A stretch of DNA of 64,000 nt from Drosophila persimilis (GCF_003286085.1 NW_020825294.1:7750001-7814000); one strand, 5' to 3'. Positions 25,201-36,295 are shown, numbered from the stretch's first letter. A program made the numbers and translations. Notes: generated by a model from the sequence alone, not told the origin.

Positions 25201-28200
25201 AGCCGGATACGTCGGACCGAAGGGAGAACCCGGCACATGCGAGGCCAGCGAGCTGAAGATCCCAGCAAAGGGAAATAAGGGCGACCGTGGTGCCACTGGG
25301 ATGCCCGGAGTCGATGGACCAATCGGACAGAAAGGCGAGATCGGATACCGCGGTGAGAAGGGTTCAACCGGTCCTCAAGGCCCAGTTGGTCCCGTTGGCC
25401 CACGTGGAATGACTGGACCCCGTGGCGAGAAAGGTAACATCGGACCCATCGGTGCTGCTGGCAATCCTGGAAAAGACGGTACTCGTGGCTTGCCTGGTCG
25501 TAACGGAGATCGCGGTCAAAAGGGAGAAGAGGGAATACCGATGCCTGGACCACCCGGCCCACAGGGTCGCGAAGGCTTGCAAGGTCTAAAAGGAACTCGT
25601 GGCCTACCCGGACCCCAGGGTCTGCCTGGACAAGAAGGAAATGCTGGCTATCCCGGTGATAAGGGAGATGCTGGAGTACCAGGAATACCTGGTCGTGTTG
25701 GCGCTGTTGGCGAGAAGGGAGACCTTGGCCCATTGGGTCCAATTGGACAGCCCGGACCCCCTGGTATTCCTGGTATTGATGGAGTGCAAGGCCGCGACGG
25801 ATCCAAGGGTGAACCCGGTAATCCTGGTTTGGTTGGTATGCCCGGCAATAAGGGCGATCGCGGAGCACCTGGCAACGACGGACCTAAAGGCTTTAACGGA
25901 ATCACCGGCTCACCCGGAAAGCGTGGACCAGCTGGAATTCCCGGAATTTCAGGTAAGATTTCCCAAGCCCAAAAATTAGTTCTTTATTTAGCATCCTCTT
26001 TTGCAATTTGCTTTTTTGTAGGCATGAAGGGCGACAAAGGAGCTCGTGGCTTGACTGGAAACGACGGACCGATGGGTGGACGAGGACCCCCGGGACCACC
26101 TGGCCTGCTGGGTGTTAAGGGTGAGCCCGGACTTCTCGGTGCTCCGGGACAGAGAGGACTGGACGGCTTGAATGGTGAAAAGGGTAACCAAGGTCTGCCT
26201 GGCTATGACGGACCTCAGGGCCTGCCTGGAGATGCTTCCGAAAAGGGACAGAAGGGTGAACCCGGTCTGTCTGGACTGCGCGGTGATCCTGGAGTATCCG
26301 GTGAGCCTGGACTGCCTGGAGAAAAGGGATTGCCCGGTATGGCTGTATACGGACGACCTGGACCCCAAGGAGAAAAGGGTGACACTGGACGTAGTGGCGC
26401 GGACGGCATAAATGGATTAAATGGAGAAAAGGGTGACATTGGCTTGCCTGGCTTCTCTGGAAGGAATGGCGAAAAAGGATCCGTTGGACTTCCTGGCCTT
26501 CCCGGAGCTCCCGGAATTGATGGTCAGCCTGGACTGCAGGGTGCTCCCGGACCAGTCGGCTATCCAGGCGCCCAAGGATACAAGGGACAGGCTGGCCTGC
26601 CCGGTCTGTCCGGCATCAAGGGTGACACTGGCCCCATTGGTCCTCAGGGCTACATTGGAAACGCTGGCATCAAGGGCGAGAGAGGTCCACGTGGTCAGCC
26701 TGGCCTCCCAGCTACTGTCAATGTCGATATGCTCCGAGGCGAGAAAGGCTCTGTGGGAGAGCGCGGCCTGACCGGAGAAAAGGGAGATCAGGGAGAGAGA
26801 GGAGAGCAAGGTCTGGCTGGATATCCAGGAGTAAAGGGAGACCAGGGACTGGAAGGTCCCCGTGGCTTGAATGGACTGAACGGAGCTCCTGGACTGAAGG
26901 GAGATGCGGGTCTTGTAGGTGAGCCTGGTTACCCTGGACCCGTTGTCAAGGGTGAGAAGGGTCTGCCCGGGCGCGCCGGAAAGTACGGACGTGAAGGTGA
27001 GTTCTCCCAACCATAAGTTCAAATCGAATAACAACTAACCCATAATCATTTCATATAGGCCTTCCCGGAGCACCTGGCATCAAGGGCGAGCGTGGTTTGC
27101 CTGGCCTGGCCGGTACACCTGGCTTAGTAGGTCTGCCCGGACCCATTGGACCCGCAGGCGACAAGGGAGAGCGTGGTCTGGCTGGTACACCTGGTCAGCC
27201 CGGACTCGACGGATTAAGTGGCGCTCCAGGTCTTAAGGGCGACCAAGGCTATCCCGGACCGAAGGGAGATCGTGGATTGGCTGGCTTTGAAGGACAGAAG
27301 GGTGATAAGGGTGACCAGGGACACGCCGGCCTGCCCGGTCTGGCTGGATTAGCTGGAGCCAAGGGCGACACTGGATACCCCGGCTTAGACGGACCAGAAG
27401 GACCACAGGGCTCCCCAGGTGAGAAGGGCTTCACCGGACCCAAGGGACGCGACGGCCGCGACGGAATTCCAGGTCTGCAAGGACAAAAGGGTGAACCTGG
27501 CATGGTGCCGCCGCCAGGACCCAAGGGCGAACCTGGCAAGCCTGGGCGTGAAGGTCAAAAGGGCGAACCAGGCCAGCCCGGTGCCCGTGGCCTGACCGGA
27601 ATCCAAGGACAGCGTGGAGAAAAGGGTGATCGCGGTCTGATCGGTCCAAGCGGAGCTATCGGACGTCCCGGACCTAAGGGCGACCGTGGAGAGCAAGGTC
27701 CGGTTGGACGAGAGGGTGCCGTCGGCGCCATGGGTCTGAAGGGTGATGCAGGTCTAGCCTGTAGTGGCGCCCAGGACTACCTCACCGGCATTCTTGTGAC
27801 ACGCCACAGTCAGAACGACCAAGTGCCGCAATGCGCTGCGGGTCACTCGCAGCTCTGGACTGGCTATTCTCTACTCTACGTGGATGGCAATGACTACGCC
27901 CACAACCAAGATCTCGGGTCCCCGGGCTCCTGTGTGCAACGCTTCTCCACTTTACCGGTACTGTCCTGTGGACAGAACAATATCTGCAACTACGCGTCGC
28001 GCAACGATAAGACCTTCTGGCTGTCAACATCGGCCCCCATTCCCATGATGCCGGTGGAGAACTACGAGATTAGCAAATACATCTCGCGCTGTGTGGTCTG
28101 CGAGGCGCCTGCCAACGTCATTGCCATGCACAGCCAGTCTCTTGAAATACCCGAATGCCCCTCAGGTTGGGAGGGTCTCTGGATTGGCTACAGTTTCCTC

Positions 28201-28531
28201 ATGGTGAGTACTCAGCCCATTCAGAAGCGGAATCGGAAGCTTGATTTCATATATTTTATTTTCCCCACAGCACACGGCCGTGGGCAATGGAGGCGGTGGC
28301 CAGGCTCTGCAATCGCCTGGCTCATGCCTAGAGGACTTCCGTGCAACACCGTTCATCGAGTGCAACGGCGCCAAGGGCACCTGTCACTTCTACGAGACAA
28401 TGACCAGCTTCTGGATGGTCACTCTGGAGTCAAACGACCAGTTTGAGAAGCCCCAGCAGCAGACGATCAAGTCCGGCAACCTGCTGTCCCGCGTCTCCAG
28501 GTGTCAAGTCTGTATGAAGAACTCGTCATAG
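22212..28531 (+). CDS. Col4a1: Collagen alpha-1(IV) chain (Cg25C)
   Basis: Eight coding exons: 22212-22234, 22801-22849, 22916-23869, 23939-24435, 24502-25952, 26022-26996, 27059-28203 and 28271-28531. Phases agree and give 1784 aa (D. melanogaster, from memory, 1779). The protein begins [20 protein letters not shown], a signal peptide matching the fly Cg25C N-terminus; a second in-frame ATG at 22215 gives the usual MLPFWKR start. Then come [16 protein letters not shown], a [11 protein letters not shown] stretch, a Cys-rich 7S region ([20 protein letters not shown]), interrupted Gly-X-Y repeats, and an NC1 domain from about residue 1556 with two C4 repeats (ILVTRHSQ and [13 protein letters not shown]), ending CQVCMKNSS. 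The sulfilimine-region sequences PIPMMPVE and QQQTIKSGN are present. It has no tail after NC1, unlike vkg. It forms basement-membrane heterotrimers with Viking and is a known ligand for BMP/Dpp and integrins. Confidence 0.97.
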
Positions 28532-29752
28532 GCGGTCGTGGGGCCCTGCCCCACTTGCCTCCACACAGACACAAGCACAGCATAAGTTTAATCTAATGTT
28601 AAAGCCCCTAAATATACCAACGAACAGTGCACACACCACACACAGAACAGGAGACACACTCTCAGACGAACCAACACTGCTACCAATTCCTTAAACTAAC
28701 CAAATCGAAGCGACAGGCCCCGTCTAAGTGCTAGAACGGACCTGGACCAAATGCCATTTTTGTATCTGCCATTTAATGTTCTAAACAAATGTAAACTGCT
28801 TCTTAGTTACGTGTAAGTTAAGTAAATCAAAACAAATAAATAAACTAGCCTCGGTCGTATGTCCAAAACCACCTAAATATCTATCTAAACCTAAGTAGAG
28901 AGAGTGCTGCATGTTCCATTTTGATTAAATGCGAAAGAATGCATATGGGGACAATGAAAACATATCGAATGGTTGACAAGACATAGGACCTCCTCCACTA
29001 CATATATGCTATACAAAACTGCTATTTTTTCGCCAATCATTTATGTTTATGAAACAAAAAAAACGGTAAAATAAAGAAAATTTATAAATACGATATACAT
29101 GATTTAGATAGTTTGAAAATCTGAGAAGAAGGATTGTCTGAACCATGATAAGCGATCGTCCATCTTATTTCTACTAATCCCTCGCCAACCAGATTTAAAT
29201 CATTTTACACCACACAAACATCCAAATCTGGTTATTCTTTTATGTCAAGGCTTTGTTGCCATAAAAGCAGGTAAGCCTATATTTCCTGTTCACGTCTCAG
29301 AGATATTTCTCTTCCTATAAAACATCACTGAAAATACTTTGGTAATAAATTACTAGAAGTATAATTTGTGGAAAATTAGCATGGCGAGGATTGGATGACA
29401 TGGTATAACATACAGTAAAGTTTCTGGAGTCGAAAAATATTATTATATTATTTTATCACACGTATACACTTTTCATATTTGCTCAATTCTTCACATATGA
29501 TTATGGTTGCATCTTTCATCTTTCTATAATTTATTCCTTTCTATTCAAAGAATATAAGGGTATATATTGTTCGTGTAAATGTTCATTTTTCTTGCATGAA
29601 GAAAAACAGGTTTTTACAAACATAAAAATTATTTGATTAAAACGGATCACTGTACGATTATCGTATAGCTGCAGATAAAAATATAATTGTATTGGATGTT
29701 GAACTCCAAGGATATATAAATTAAATCGCTGAAGATGTCAACTTCAATAAAT
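28532..29752 (+). other. Col4a1 3' UTR and downstream AT-rich spacer
   Basis: The first ~300 bp are the 3' UTR up to the AATAAA cluster. The rest is AT-rich. A small inverted repeat (AACCAGATTT near 29189 and AAATCTGGTT near 29223) is present but has no clear role. Confidence 0.5.
28835..28844 (+). terminator. overlapping polyadenylation signals of Col4a1
   Basis: Two overlapping AATAAA hexamers, about 305 bp after the Col4a1 stop. Another AATAAA occurs near 29070. Confidence 0.7.
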
Positions 29753-30861
29753 AAAACGAGGGGGAACGTTGTGAGTTGCTGCGTAAACCGCAACTCTACA
29801 GTTATACCCGATACTAAGTCAGTATGGCTCTCCTCCGTCAGACGCCGCTAATATTAAACGACACGACAAAGAGTGCGAGAGAGACAGAAAATCAGTCTGA
29901 GCGTGACGTCGGGCGCTGCGTAGCCACTGAAAATTGTTTTGTTCCTTTTGGGTATAAAAACGATCTGATCTCATTCAGATTCAGCAATCTGATTGATATG
30001 ATCATTATCTATGATGCTGCGTTTTTAGTTTTCATGTATCCTCAATATTATGGATGCAACAGTTTTTCGTTCTTTGTGGGGGCGGAAGGGGGTGGGGCGA
30101 AATTTTGAGATATACGTTTTATAGTGAGATCTAACAGAAGTGCGGATACCAAATTTGGTTACTCTAGCCTTAATAGTCTCTGAGATTTGAGGTTGCCCCA
30201 GATTTTCGTCCTTTGCGGGGGCGGAAGCGGGTGTGGCGAAATTTGGACACGAAACGGTCAAGGTCCGATATCACAGGAGTGTGGATAACAAATTTGGTTG
30301 CTCTAGCTTTTATAGGTTCTGAGATCCTTGAACTCATATTTTGCAATTGGCAAAACCGACCATGAAACCTGTGTGTTAGAGAGAGACAGAGCGAGAAAGA
30401 ATGAAATGGTTTTCTTAATTCTGACTATAATAATTATACGATCTGATTTAGATTTTACACTCTAGAACATATAGTTATCCCCTACGATTCTTTGTTTTTT
30501 GTTTTCTTGTATCGTCGAAATTGTGGATGCCACAGATTTTCGCTCTTTGTGGGGGCGGAAGTGGGCGGGGCAAAGTTTTGAAATATTCTTGTAGCAGTGA
30601 CATATCACAAAAGTCTGGATCCAAAACATCGTTGCTCTAGCTCTTATAGTCTTTGAGCACTAGGCGCTGAAGGGGACGGACAGACGGACAGACGGACGGA
30701 CGGACAGACGGACAGGCTCAATCGACTCGGCTATTGATGCTGATCAAGAATATATATACTTTATGGGATCGGAAACGATTCCTTCTGGACGTTACACACA
30801 TCCACTTTTTCCACAAATCGAATATACCCCAATACTCATTTTGAGTATCGGGTATAAAAAT
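29753..30861 (+). mobile_element. INE-1/DINE-1-like (Helitron-type, non-autonomous) element
   Basis: About 1.1 kb, non-coding. Near its ends it carries inverted copies of TTATACCCGATACT (29801-29814 and, inverted, at about 30843-30856). The 3' part has the hallmark order GACGGACAGACGG, ATCGACTCGGCTATTGATG, AAGAATATATATACTTTATG, GGAAACGATTCCTTCTGG. This is the conserved segment of Drosophila INE-1/DINE-1-related repeats. The interior contains three diverged ~125-bp direct repeats (about 30061-30184, 30200-30325 and 30532-30660), each beginning TTTTCG[T/C]TCTTTG and GGGGGCGGAAG, followed by a GTTGCTCTAGC-like box and a CTCTGAG-like box. No ORF. Related scraps lie at 9375 and 62106. Confidence 0.75.
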
Positions 30862-31682
30862 CTCTATGGTGCTCCAGATTTGCATCTGTAACTTTAAGTT
30901 TCAGAGCAAGTATTTTTTTACATTTTTTAGTTTTTGTGATATAACACAATATTCTTCTTAACAGTAAGGTGGTGCAGAAATTTTTTTTTAAACAAGGGTT
31001 CAGACAGTCAGATTTTGTGGTGGATATTATTTTCCCTCTTTAAGTAAGCCCAGGGAGAGCAACGAAAATCTCACCACTTGCCGCCTCCAGAAGCCAGGCA
31101 CTTGTGCGCATGCCCCTGGCTGAGAGGCCGAACGCGTGGGGGTTTGGGTAGCTGTGGGGTGGTTGGGGTTGGATGGGGATGGAGGGTTGGGAAGCGCCAG
31201 AGGGGTGGCATACGATACCATATGATAATGATATGCAGACACATATATTCCAATTGGTGGTTGGAAGAGTTTCCTTCCAGCTGTGGCCGCACGAAAATAG
31301 GGGTAGGCTTTCTGGGTTCGAATTGGAAAAGTAAACGGCACACATCAGTCGTCGGTGGGAGTTCGAATACATACGTCAGCAGATAAGACGTGCTCAGTCG
31401 CACGAGTGGGACTGAAAAATGTATACTCAAGAGGAAAAACTGGAGAAGAAGTAGGGAAAAATGTAATCCATTGCAGGTTTTGCAAGAACTTTGAGAAACC
31501 CCAAAAGAGAAAGGTGCCAGTGCCAGTGCCAGTAACAATAACAGTGCCAGCCGGAAGCCCCGAACAAAGGCAACCCACTTACAACACGAGTAAGTGGAAC
31601 CTAGTCGAAGCAGCAGCAGCAACCCCCAAAACGGACAAAAGGAACAACCCCCCAAAACCCCAACTCCAACTACAACCGCTAT
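30862..31682. other. upstream region of the 31.7-kb ORF
   Basis: A GC-richer stretch from about 31060 leads into the next transcription unit. TCAGTCG strings near 31346 and 31395 could be initiators. Long ORFs on the minus strand here run antisense through biased sequence and are not believed. Confidence 0.4.
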
Positions 31683-32279
31683 ATGATTATCGTGCTGTTG
31701 TTGCTGTTCCAATCGCTCTGCCTCTACTGCCAACGTCTGGTGCTGCACATCCACGATCGATGTTTCCCCCGCAACGTACGCCTCTTGCAGGAGGTGGCCG
31801 AAACGGTCGGCGATCGTAAAGCCCAACAGCATCTGGAGCAGCAGGAGCTGGAGCAGACCAAGCGCCGCCAGAAGCGCCGCATCCTCGAGCCCATCCTCCC
31901 CCTTGGAGCTGGCGTTAACTCCGAAGCCTGTCGCTTCTGTGCCCATAGCCCACAGGGCTACTGCCGTCATCACTTCCACCTGCAGGAGCTGCAGCTCCAC
32001 CAGCAGCGGAACTCGTCCCGAATTGGCGGCGACCAGGACTACAAGCAGCTGCGTCGCATCAAGCGCGAGCTAAAGCGGAGTCTGGGACAAAGGCAGCCAC
32101 AGCTGAGGAGCTATCGACCACTGCTGTCCGGCAGTCCCAGCTGCAGCTCCCTAAGCAGTGGCTACGGTTCGATCAGCACCTGCAGTACCTACGCCGACGA
32201 GGAGGAGGAGGCGGAGGAGGAGGAGCAACACGACGAGTCAGTCGAAGTGCCAGGTAACCTGGTAACTACTCACTTGTAG
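31683..32279 (+). CDS. unrecognised 198-aa protein with N-terminal hydrophobic segment
   Basis: An intronless ORF with GC-rich, host-like codon use. It opens with a hydrophobic stretch (MIIVLLLLFQSLCLYC), either a signal anchor or signal peptide. A basic, Gln-rich helical region follows, then a Cys/His cluster (CRFCAHSPQGYCRHHFH, about residues 83-99), a basic patch, a Ser-rich segment (PSCSSLSSGYGSISTCS) and an acidic run (DEEEEAEEEEQHDE) before the end. I do not recognise the family. The stop lies only 155 bp before the SPRY/SOCS gene's ATG on the same strand, and an in-frame TGA near 32394 separates the two frames. They are therefore either a dicistronic mRNA or tandem genes; splice donors (GTAACC, GTAACT near 32253-32261) leave splicing between them possible. 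Confidence 0.55.
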   Translation: MIIVLLLLFQSLCLYCQRLVLHIHDRCFPRNVRLLQEVAETVGDRKAQQHLEQQELEQTKRRQKRRILEPILPLGAGVNSEACRFCAHSPQGYCRHHFHLQELQLHQQRNSSRIGGDQDYKQLRRIKRELKRSLGQRQPQLRSYRPLLSGSPSCSSLSSGYGSISTCSTYADEEEEAEEEEQHDESVEVPGNLVTTHL

Positions 32280-32434
32280 CCCTCTCCAGCAGATCTTGGG
32301 AAAAGTAAAAGCCACTCCATCCCATTCAATTTCATCTCAAAAGCCGTTTAACAGAAGGCCTTTGGAAAGTCCTCAGACATTTATAAGTGGCTTGATTTTC
32401 TATTGTCGTTTCAAAAATTGAAGTAGTTACAACA

Positions 32435-33313
32435 ATGTCGGACGTGGAGATTGAACAGCAACCGGATCCGGCGCACTTGGCTGTGGTGATGACGCCTCGA
32501 CGACGCCGTCACAGTGGACGCCGTGGAATCGGGCCCACAGCCCAAGATGCCAAAGTGTCAAAGACACCGACATCCGCATCGCCCTCGCGAAGCTGTCCAC
32601 TGGCACACGGCACTAAAGACAATTGGACCTGGAGCAATCGCAATCGTTCCAATGAGGTGGTGCTAAGCGGCCCCAATTTTCGCACTGTTCACTTCCATCC
32701 CAACTGGAGCAAGGGCACCGCCGGAGTCCAGGGCAAGCGGCCACTCAACAATGGTCGCTACTACTGGGAGCTGCATGTGTCACAGAGGGTCTTCGGGACC
32801 TCGATAATGTTTGGGATTGGCACCCGGTCGGCTCGGCTACATGCCAATGCCTTCCGCAATATGCTGGGGGAGAACGAGCACGGATGGGGACTCTCACACA
32901 AGGGCGTGCTCTGGCACAACGGCGTGGCCCTACTGTATACGAAGCGTTTCCGCGAGAATCATTCCACCCAGATTGGTGTGCTTTTCGACGGTATTGAGGG
33001 CACGCTGACTTACTATAAGGATGGAAAGTGTCTAGGCGTGGCCTTCAGGGGATTGGATAAAATTGAGGAACCTCTCTATCCCATCGTATGCTCGACAGCC
33101 GCCAAAACGGAGATGACTCTAAAGAGTGCTCGGCGTGAGTTTGTCAATCTCCAGGATCGTTGTCGGGCCGTGATTATGCGGCGAGTCCGAAGCTCCTCTC
33201 AACTGGAGAAGCTCAAGCTTCCGCTGCCGATCCGTGCCTACTTGAGTGAAGTCATTGATGACAAAGAGCCGCTGCGTCAGGTCGACAACTATGATATACT
33301 ATGTGATTTCTAG
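32435..33313 (+). CDS. SP555: SPRY domain and SOCS box protein (SPSB3 family)
   Basis: A single-exon ORF of 292 aa. Residues 1-60 are basic and low complexity. A SPRY/B30.2 domain covers about 75-230, with hallmark strings YYWELHVSQRVFGTS, MFGIGTRSARL, GWGLSHKGVLWHNG, GVLFDGIEGTLTYYKDG and LYPIVCS. A SOCS box follows at about 236-272 (VNLQDRCRAVIMRRV ... LPLPIRAYLSE). SPSB proteins are substrate receptors for Cullin-5 E3 ubiquitin ligases: the SPRY domain binds the substrate, and the SOCS box binds Elongin B/C. The overall pattern fits SPSB3 rather than gustavus (SPSB1/4), because it lacks the short N-terminus of those. I believe the D. melanogaster ortholog is SP555, but this symbol is from memory and less certain than the family call. 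Confidence 0.88.
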   Translation: MSDVEIEQQPDPAHLAVVMTPRRRRHSGRRGIGPTAQDAKVSKTPTSASPSRSCPLAHGTKDNWTWSNRNRSNEVVLSGPNFRTVHFHPNWSKGTAGVQGKRPLNNGRYYWELHVSQRVFGTSIMFGIGTRSARLHANAFRNMLGENEHGWGLSHKGVLWHNGVALLYTKRFRENHSTQIGVLFDGIEGTLTYYKDGKCLGVAFRGLDKIEEPLYPIVCSTAAKTEMTLKSARREFVNLQDRCRAVIMRRVRSSSQLEKLKLPLPIRAYLSEVIDDKEPLRQVDNYDILCDF

Positions 33314-34281
33314 AGTTTGGAACATCTGTACCGCATCTCCCAAATAATCTCCCAATAATCCGCATCTCTATTATAACCGTTGGATTTTGGAAGGAGAGAA
33401 GTGGAACAGTCCCAAACCATACAAAATAATATCTAAGCTGCGACCCGTGAAACTGTTGTTGTGCCATCAAGTGGGTCTGAAAAGAAACAAGAGGGAAAAC
33501 GTTTCTAGAAAATACTATTGTACATTTTCAAGTAATTCTAAATTGTATTTTACGTTTTGCTATAATACTTTCTTGGTTTTGTTTATATCTTTCTGTTGAG
33601 ATTTCTAGCTAAAATGTGGGGAAATAGGCCAAATTCGGTGCAATATTTGTGATATAAGGAATGGAGGAATAACATGAATATTCAATTTGTATTTGTGGAT
33701 CAAACTGCATAAAGCTATCCGCAAAATAAGATAAAGTCATAGGCCATAGAGCTAAGCATATTTTTTGGTACAGACGAGTGTGAAATCTAGTCAAAGGAAC
33801 ACGCTGCTAACCTAACTTTGTATTAATGGCCAGCAAATATTCATAAGTAACCTAATCTATCGATTGAAAAACTCAATTCTAGTCATACAAGCAGAATTAA
33901 ACGATGTTTCCCTTGATCTAACAACATTTATGGCACTTGTAAATGTATTATACAGCTTTGGTCACATAAATATTTTAGTAAAAATGATTTATTACATTAT
34001 TCTTATTATGATTATTGTAGATTTGGTGTCTGTATAAATTACTACACATAATTTAATTGGTATTCATAGATGGCAAGCAAGACATGTACATGAAATTCTT
34101 AAAAAAAAAAACGCTCAAAACAAATTAGCGATATTGATTTTTGCGTCATTTGGGGGAAACTTGGATTTACATGAATAAAACATACATTTCCTAACTATAC
34201 AAATGGGAAGAAGTACACAAGTGTAGAATGCGCTACACAATTTCAATATCTGTCTAAAGCAGAGTTAATTCGTTATACATA
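33314..34281. other. convergent 3' UTR region
   Basis: AT-rich spacer between the convergent SPRY/SOCS and CREC genes. A minus-strand AATAAA at 33988-33993 could end the CREC transcript. No other gene seen. Confidence 0.5.
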
Positions 34282-35669
34282 TTATAGCTCATCGGCCAAG
34301 TGATTTATGTTTTGCAGGTGGTCTCCATAATCGGTAGCCTCGCTGCCCACAAAAGTCTCATAGTTGTTGAGAATCTCCAGATAGGAGAGACGATCATCGT
34401 GATCCTCGTCGGTAGAGACAAACAGATGGTCGACCTCATCGCTAGCAATGGCAGTATTGCTGGGCACTATCCAGGAGAGCACCTCGTTTCCCGTGAGCAC
34501 ACCGTCCCCGTTGATATCGTGATCCTTGTCGAAGCGCTCCTTCTCTGTTAGCAGCCATTCCTTGTCGTGATGTGAGGCAGCCTCACCCACAAACTCCTGG
34601 AAATTAATCTTGCCATCGTGATTCAAGTCCTTGTCCTGCATGGTATGCTCCAGGAGTATGGGCAGCATCTGGGGATGTTCCTCGGGATTGTGGAAGTACA
34701 CAAACTCCTCAAGACTCAGGACGCCGTCCTTGTTTATATCAGCTGCATTAAACATCTCCTTATCCTGCTTGATCATTTTCTGCTCCTCTTCGTAATTGTC
34801 AAAGTCGATTGTCTCTTTCTTGAAATTCTCATCTTCCATGGAATAGGTGTCCTGTAAGTACTCTTTCCATGTGATTCTCTCATCCGTTTCCTGGTCGATT
34901 TCGTCAAAGCGATCAGCTGCCTCTTCTTCGGACAGCTTTCTGCAATATTAGGATTAGTTTTAACAACGACAGTTTGACACACATTTGTTTTCATTTGTCA
35001 GTTTGGCGAGCAGAAGCAGTCACTAGCCGATAAGGGTTAGCAGCTTGGCGACACTGATTGGGGGTATTAATCAACAGACAACACTCACTTAAAAGACCTT
35101 AATATCCATGCTTTTAGTTCATGCCGGTCAACAAACTCGTCCTTGTTGAGATCCATTAGTTTAACCAGCACCAACAGGCGCCGTTTCGACTCCTCCGGCG
35201 ACAGCGTGTCGAATTCCTGCGCCTCTTTCGTATTGCCTGGTATAATTAAATAAATACTTTAATACTTTAGTCTAAGCGTGAAGGGCGGAACGGCATGTGC
35301 ACGTGTACAAAGTAGAAACACAGATCTTTGTCTGACGTGTTTCTGTCAGAATACCGAGTTTATGGATTTCGATGAGCAATTCACACAAATAAACAAATCG
35401 AGGGAAAGAAATGGGCTATTTAGAAGATGTGACTCACCAATGATGGCCTCGTGGTCGAACTCCACATTGTGCTCGCCATCCTCGCCATGATGGTGAGCAT
35501 CCCTCGGGGCATAGATTCCATCCTTTACCCGCTCCTTACTCAAGTGATTCTCGTGTGCCGAATGCTTATGCGTGGCAACGGCTCCGAAGGCAGGCATTGG
35601 GCCGACAGCAGCGAACACGGCCACTGTGCACAGCACCAGCGGGAACGTGCGCATATTATTTCTAGGCAT
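34282..35669 (-). CDS. CREC-family EF-hand protein (reticulocalbin/calumenin/Cab45 type)
   Basis: Three exons: 35438-35669, 35089-35236 and 34282-34939 (1038 nt, 345 aa). The signal peptide lies in MPRNNMRTFPLVLCTVAVF..., and a second in-frame ATG (MRTFPLVL) is also possible. Six EF-hand loops follow in order: DLNKDEFVDRHE, DQETDERITWKE, DINKDGVLSLEE, DLNHDGKINFQE, DINGDGVLTGNE and DEDHDDRLSYLE. This six-EF layout, the His-rich N-terminal segment and the C-terminal ADEL identify the CREC family of secretory-pathway low-affinity calcium binders. ADEL is an HDEL/KDEL-like retrieval signal, so ER residence is inferred. The second loop lacks the usual Gly at position 6 and may bind weakly. The D. 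melanogaster counterpart is likely CG31650 (from memory); the paralog scf is the alternative. Confidence 0.88.
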
Positions 35670-36123
35670 ATTAATTGATTATGCCGAACGGTGTACTCTC
35701 TGTTCTGTTCGCTTTGTTTCTTTTTTTGGCAGCGCAGCTTCTTAAAACCTCACACACGCACAGTCAAATACAACACACATATGGGCTATGGGACTGGGGC
35801 CACTTGTGGTCTCTTCGACTCCCGGCGGCTAAAGAGCGCACACGTAATAGCAGAATACTGAATGAACTCTATTCACCTTTAGCTCTGGCTGAAATATGCA
35901 AATGCCATGTCTAACCATTCCTGCTGAAATTATTTCGAGTTAAAATTCTTACCCAGAACAGCGACAGCTGCTTGCTGCAATTTTCGTTCCTTAATTACGC
36001 CCAACTTCGCATTTTTGGGTTTGGGATAGCCTTAAGTAAATAGACTATGTATTCTACTAATTATTATTATTATTTTTTCAAACAATTTCCGTTTATTTAT
36101 TTACGCAGAAAAAGGGGTAGTAG
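35670..36123. other. 5' UTR/promoter region of the CREC gene
   Basis: Contains no ORF of note. Given the promoter module just beyond it, this is most likely the 5' UTR of the minus-strand CREC gene. Confidence 0.45.
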
Positions 36124-36205
36124 CAGTGTGACCGTGGATTTATCGTTAAAATATACCGTCCGACCCTAAGAAATATAACCAAAATATACCGTACTTTTAC
36201 CGTAC
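36124..36205 (-). promoter_or_regulatory. Motif 1 + Motif 6 promoter module, oriented toward the CREC gene
   Basis: On the minus strand it reads GGTATATTTT boxes, then AACGATAAATCC and CGGTCACACTG. This is Ohler Motif 6 followed by Motif 1 (M1BP site). About 40 bp, including the non-motif part ATTTATCGTTAAAATATACC, is shared almost identically with the module at 50470. Confidence 0.75.
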
Positions 36206-36245
36206 TTTTTTTACCGTACTCTATAATATTAAAAAAACATCGGAA

Positions 36246-36295
36246 ACATCGATGTTTCATCGATGGTCGCTAACACCGATGTTTCTCCAGCCCTG
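36246..36295 (+). promoter_or_regulatory. DRE-like pair plus Motif 7, upstream of GFRP-like gene 1
   Basis: ACATCGATGTTT (ATCGAT at 36248-36253) and CATCGATG (36259-36264) are DRE-like. CAGCCCTG at 36288-36295 fits Motif 7. A start site just downstream would serve the + strand gene at 37248. Just before lie three TTTACCGTACT-type repeats (about 36187-36220). Confidence 0.55.

Noticed and set aside
22962-27696. Long minus-strand open frames across Col4a1
   Set aside because: Same cause as in vkg: antisense or off-frame reading of collagen repeats.
31071-32000. 309-aa minus-strand ORF opposite the orphan ORF
   Set aside because: Leu-rich low-complexity translation of a Gln/CAG-rich + strand; no family features, no supporting splice sites.
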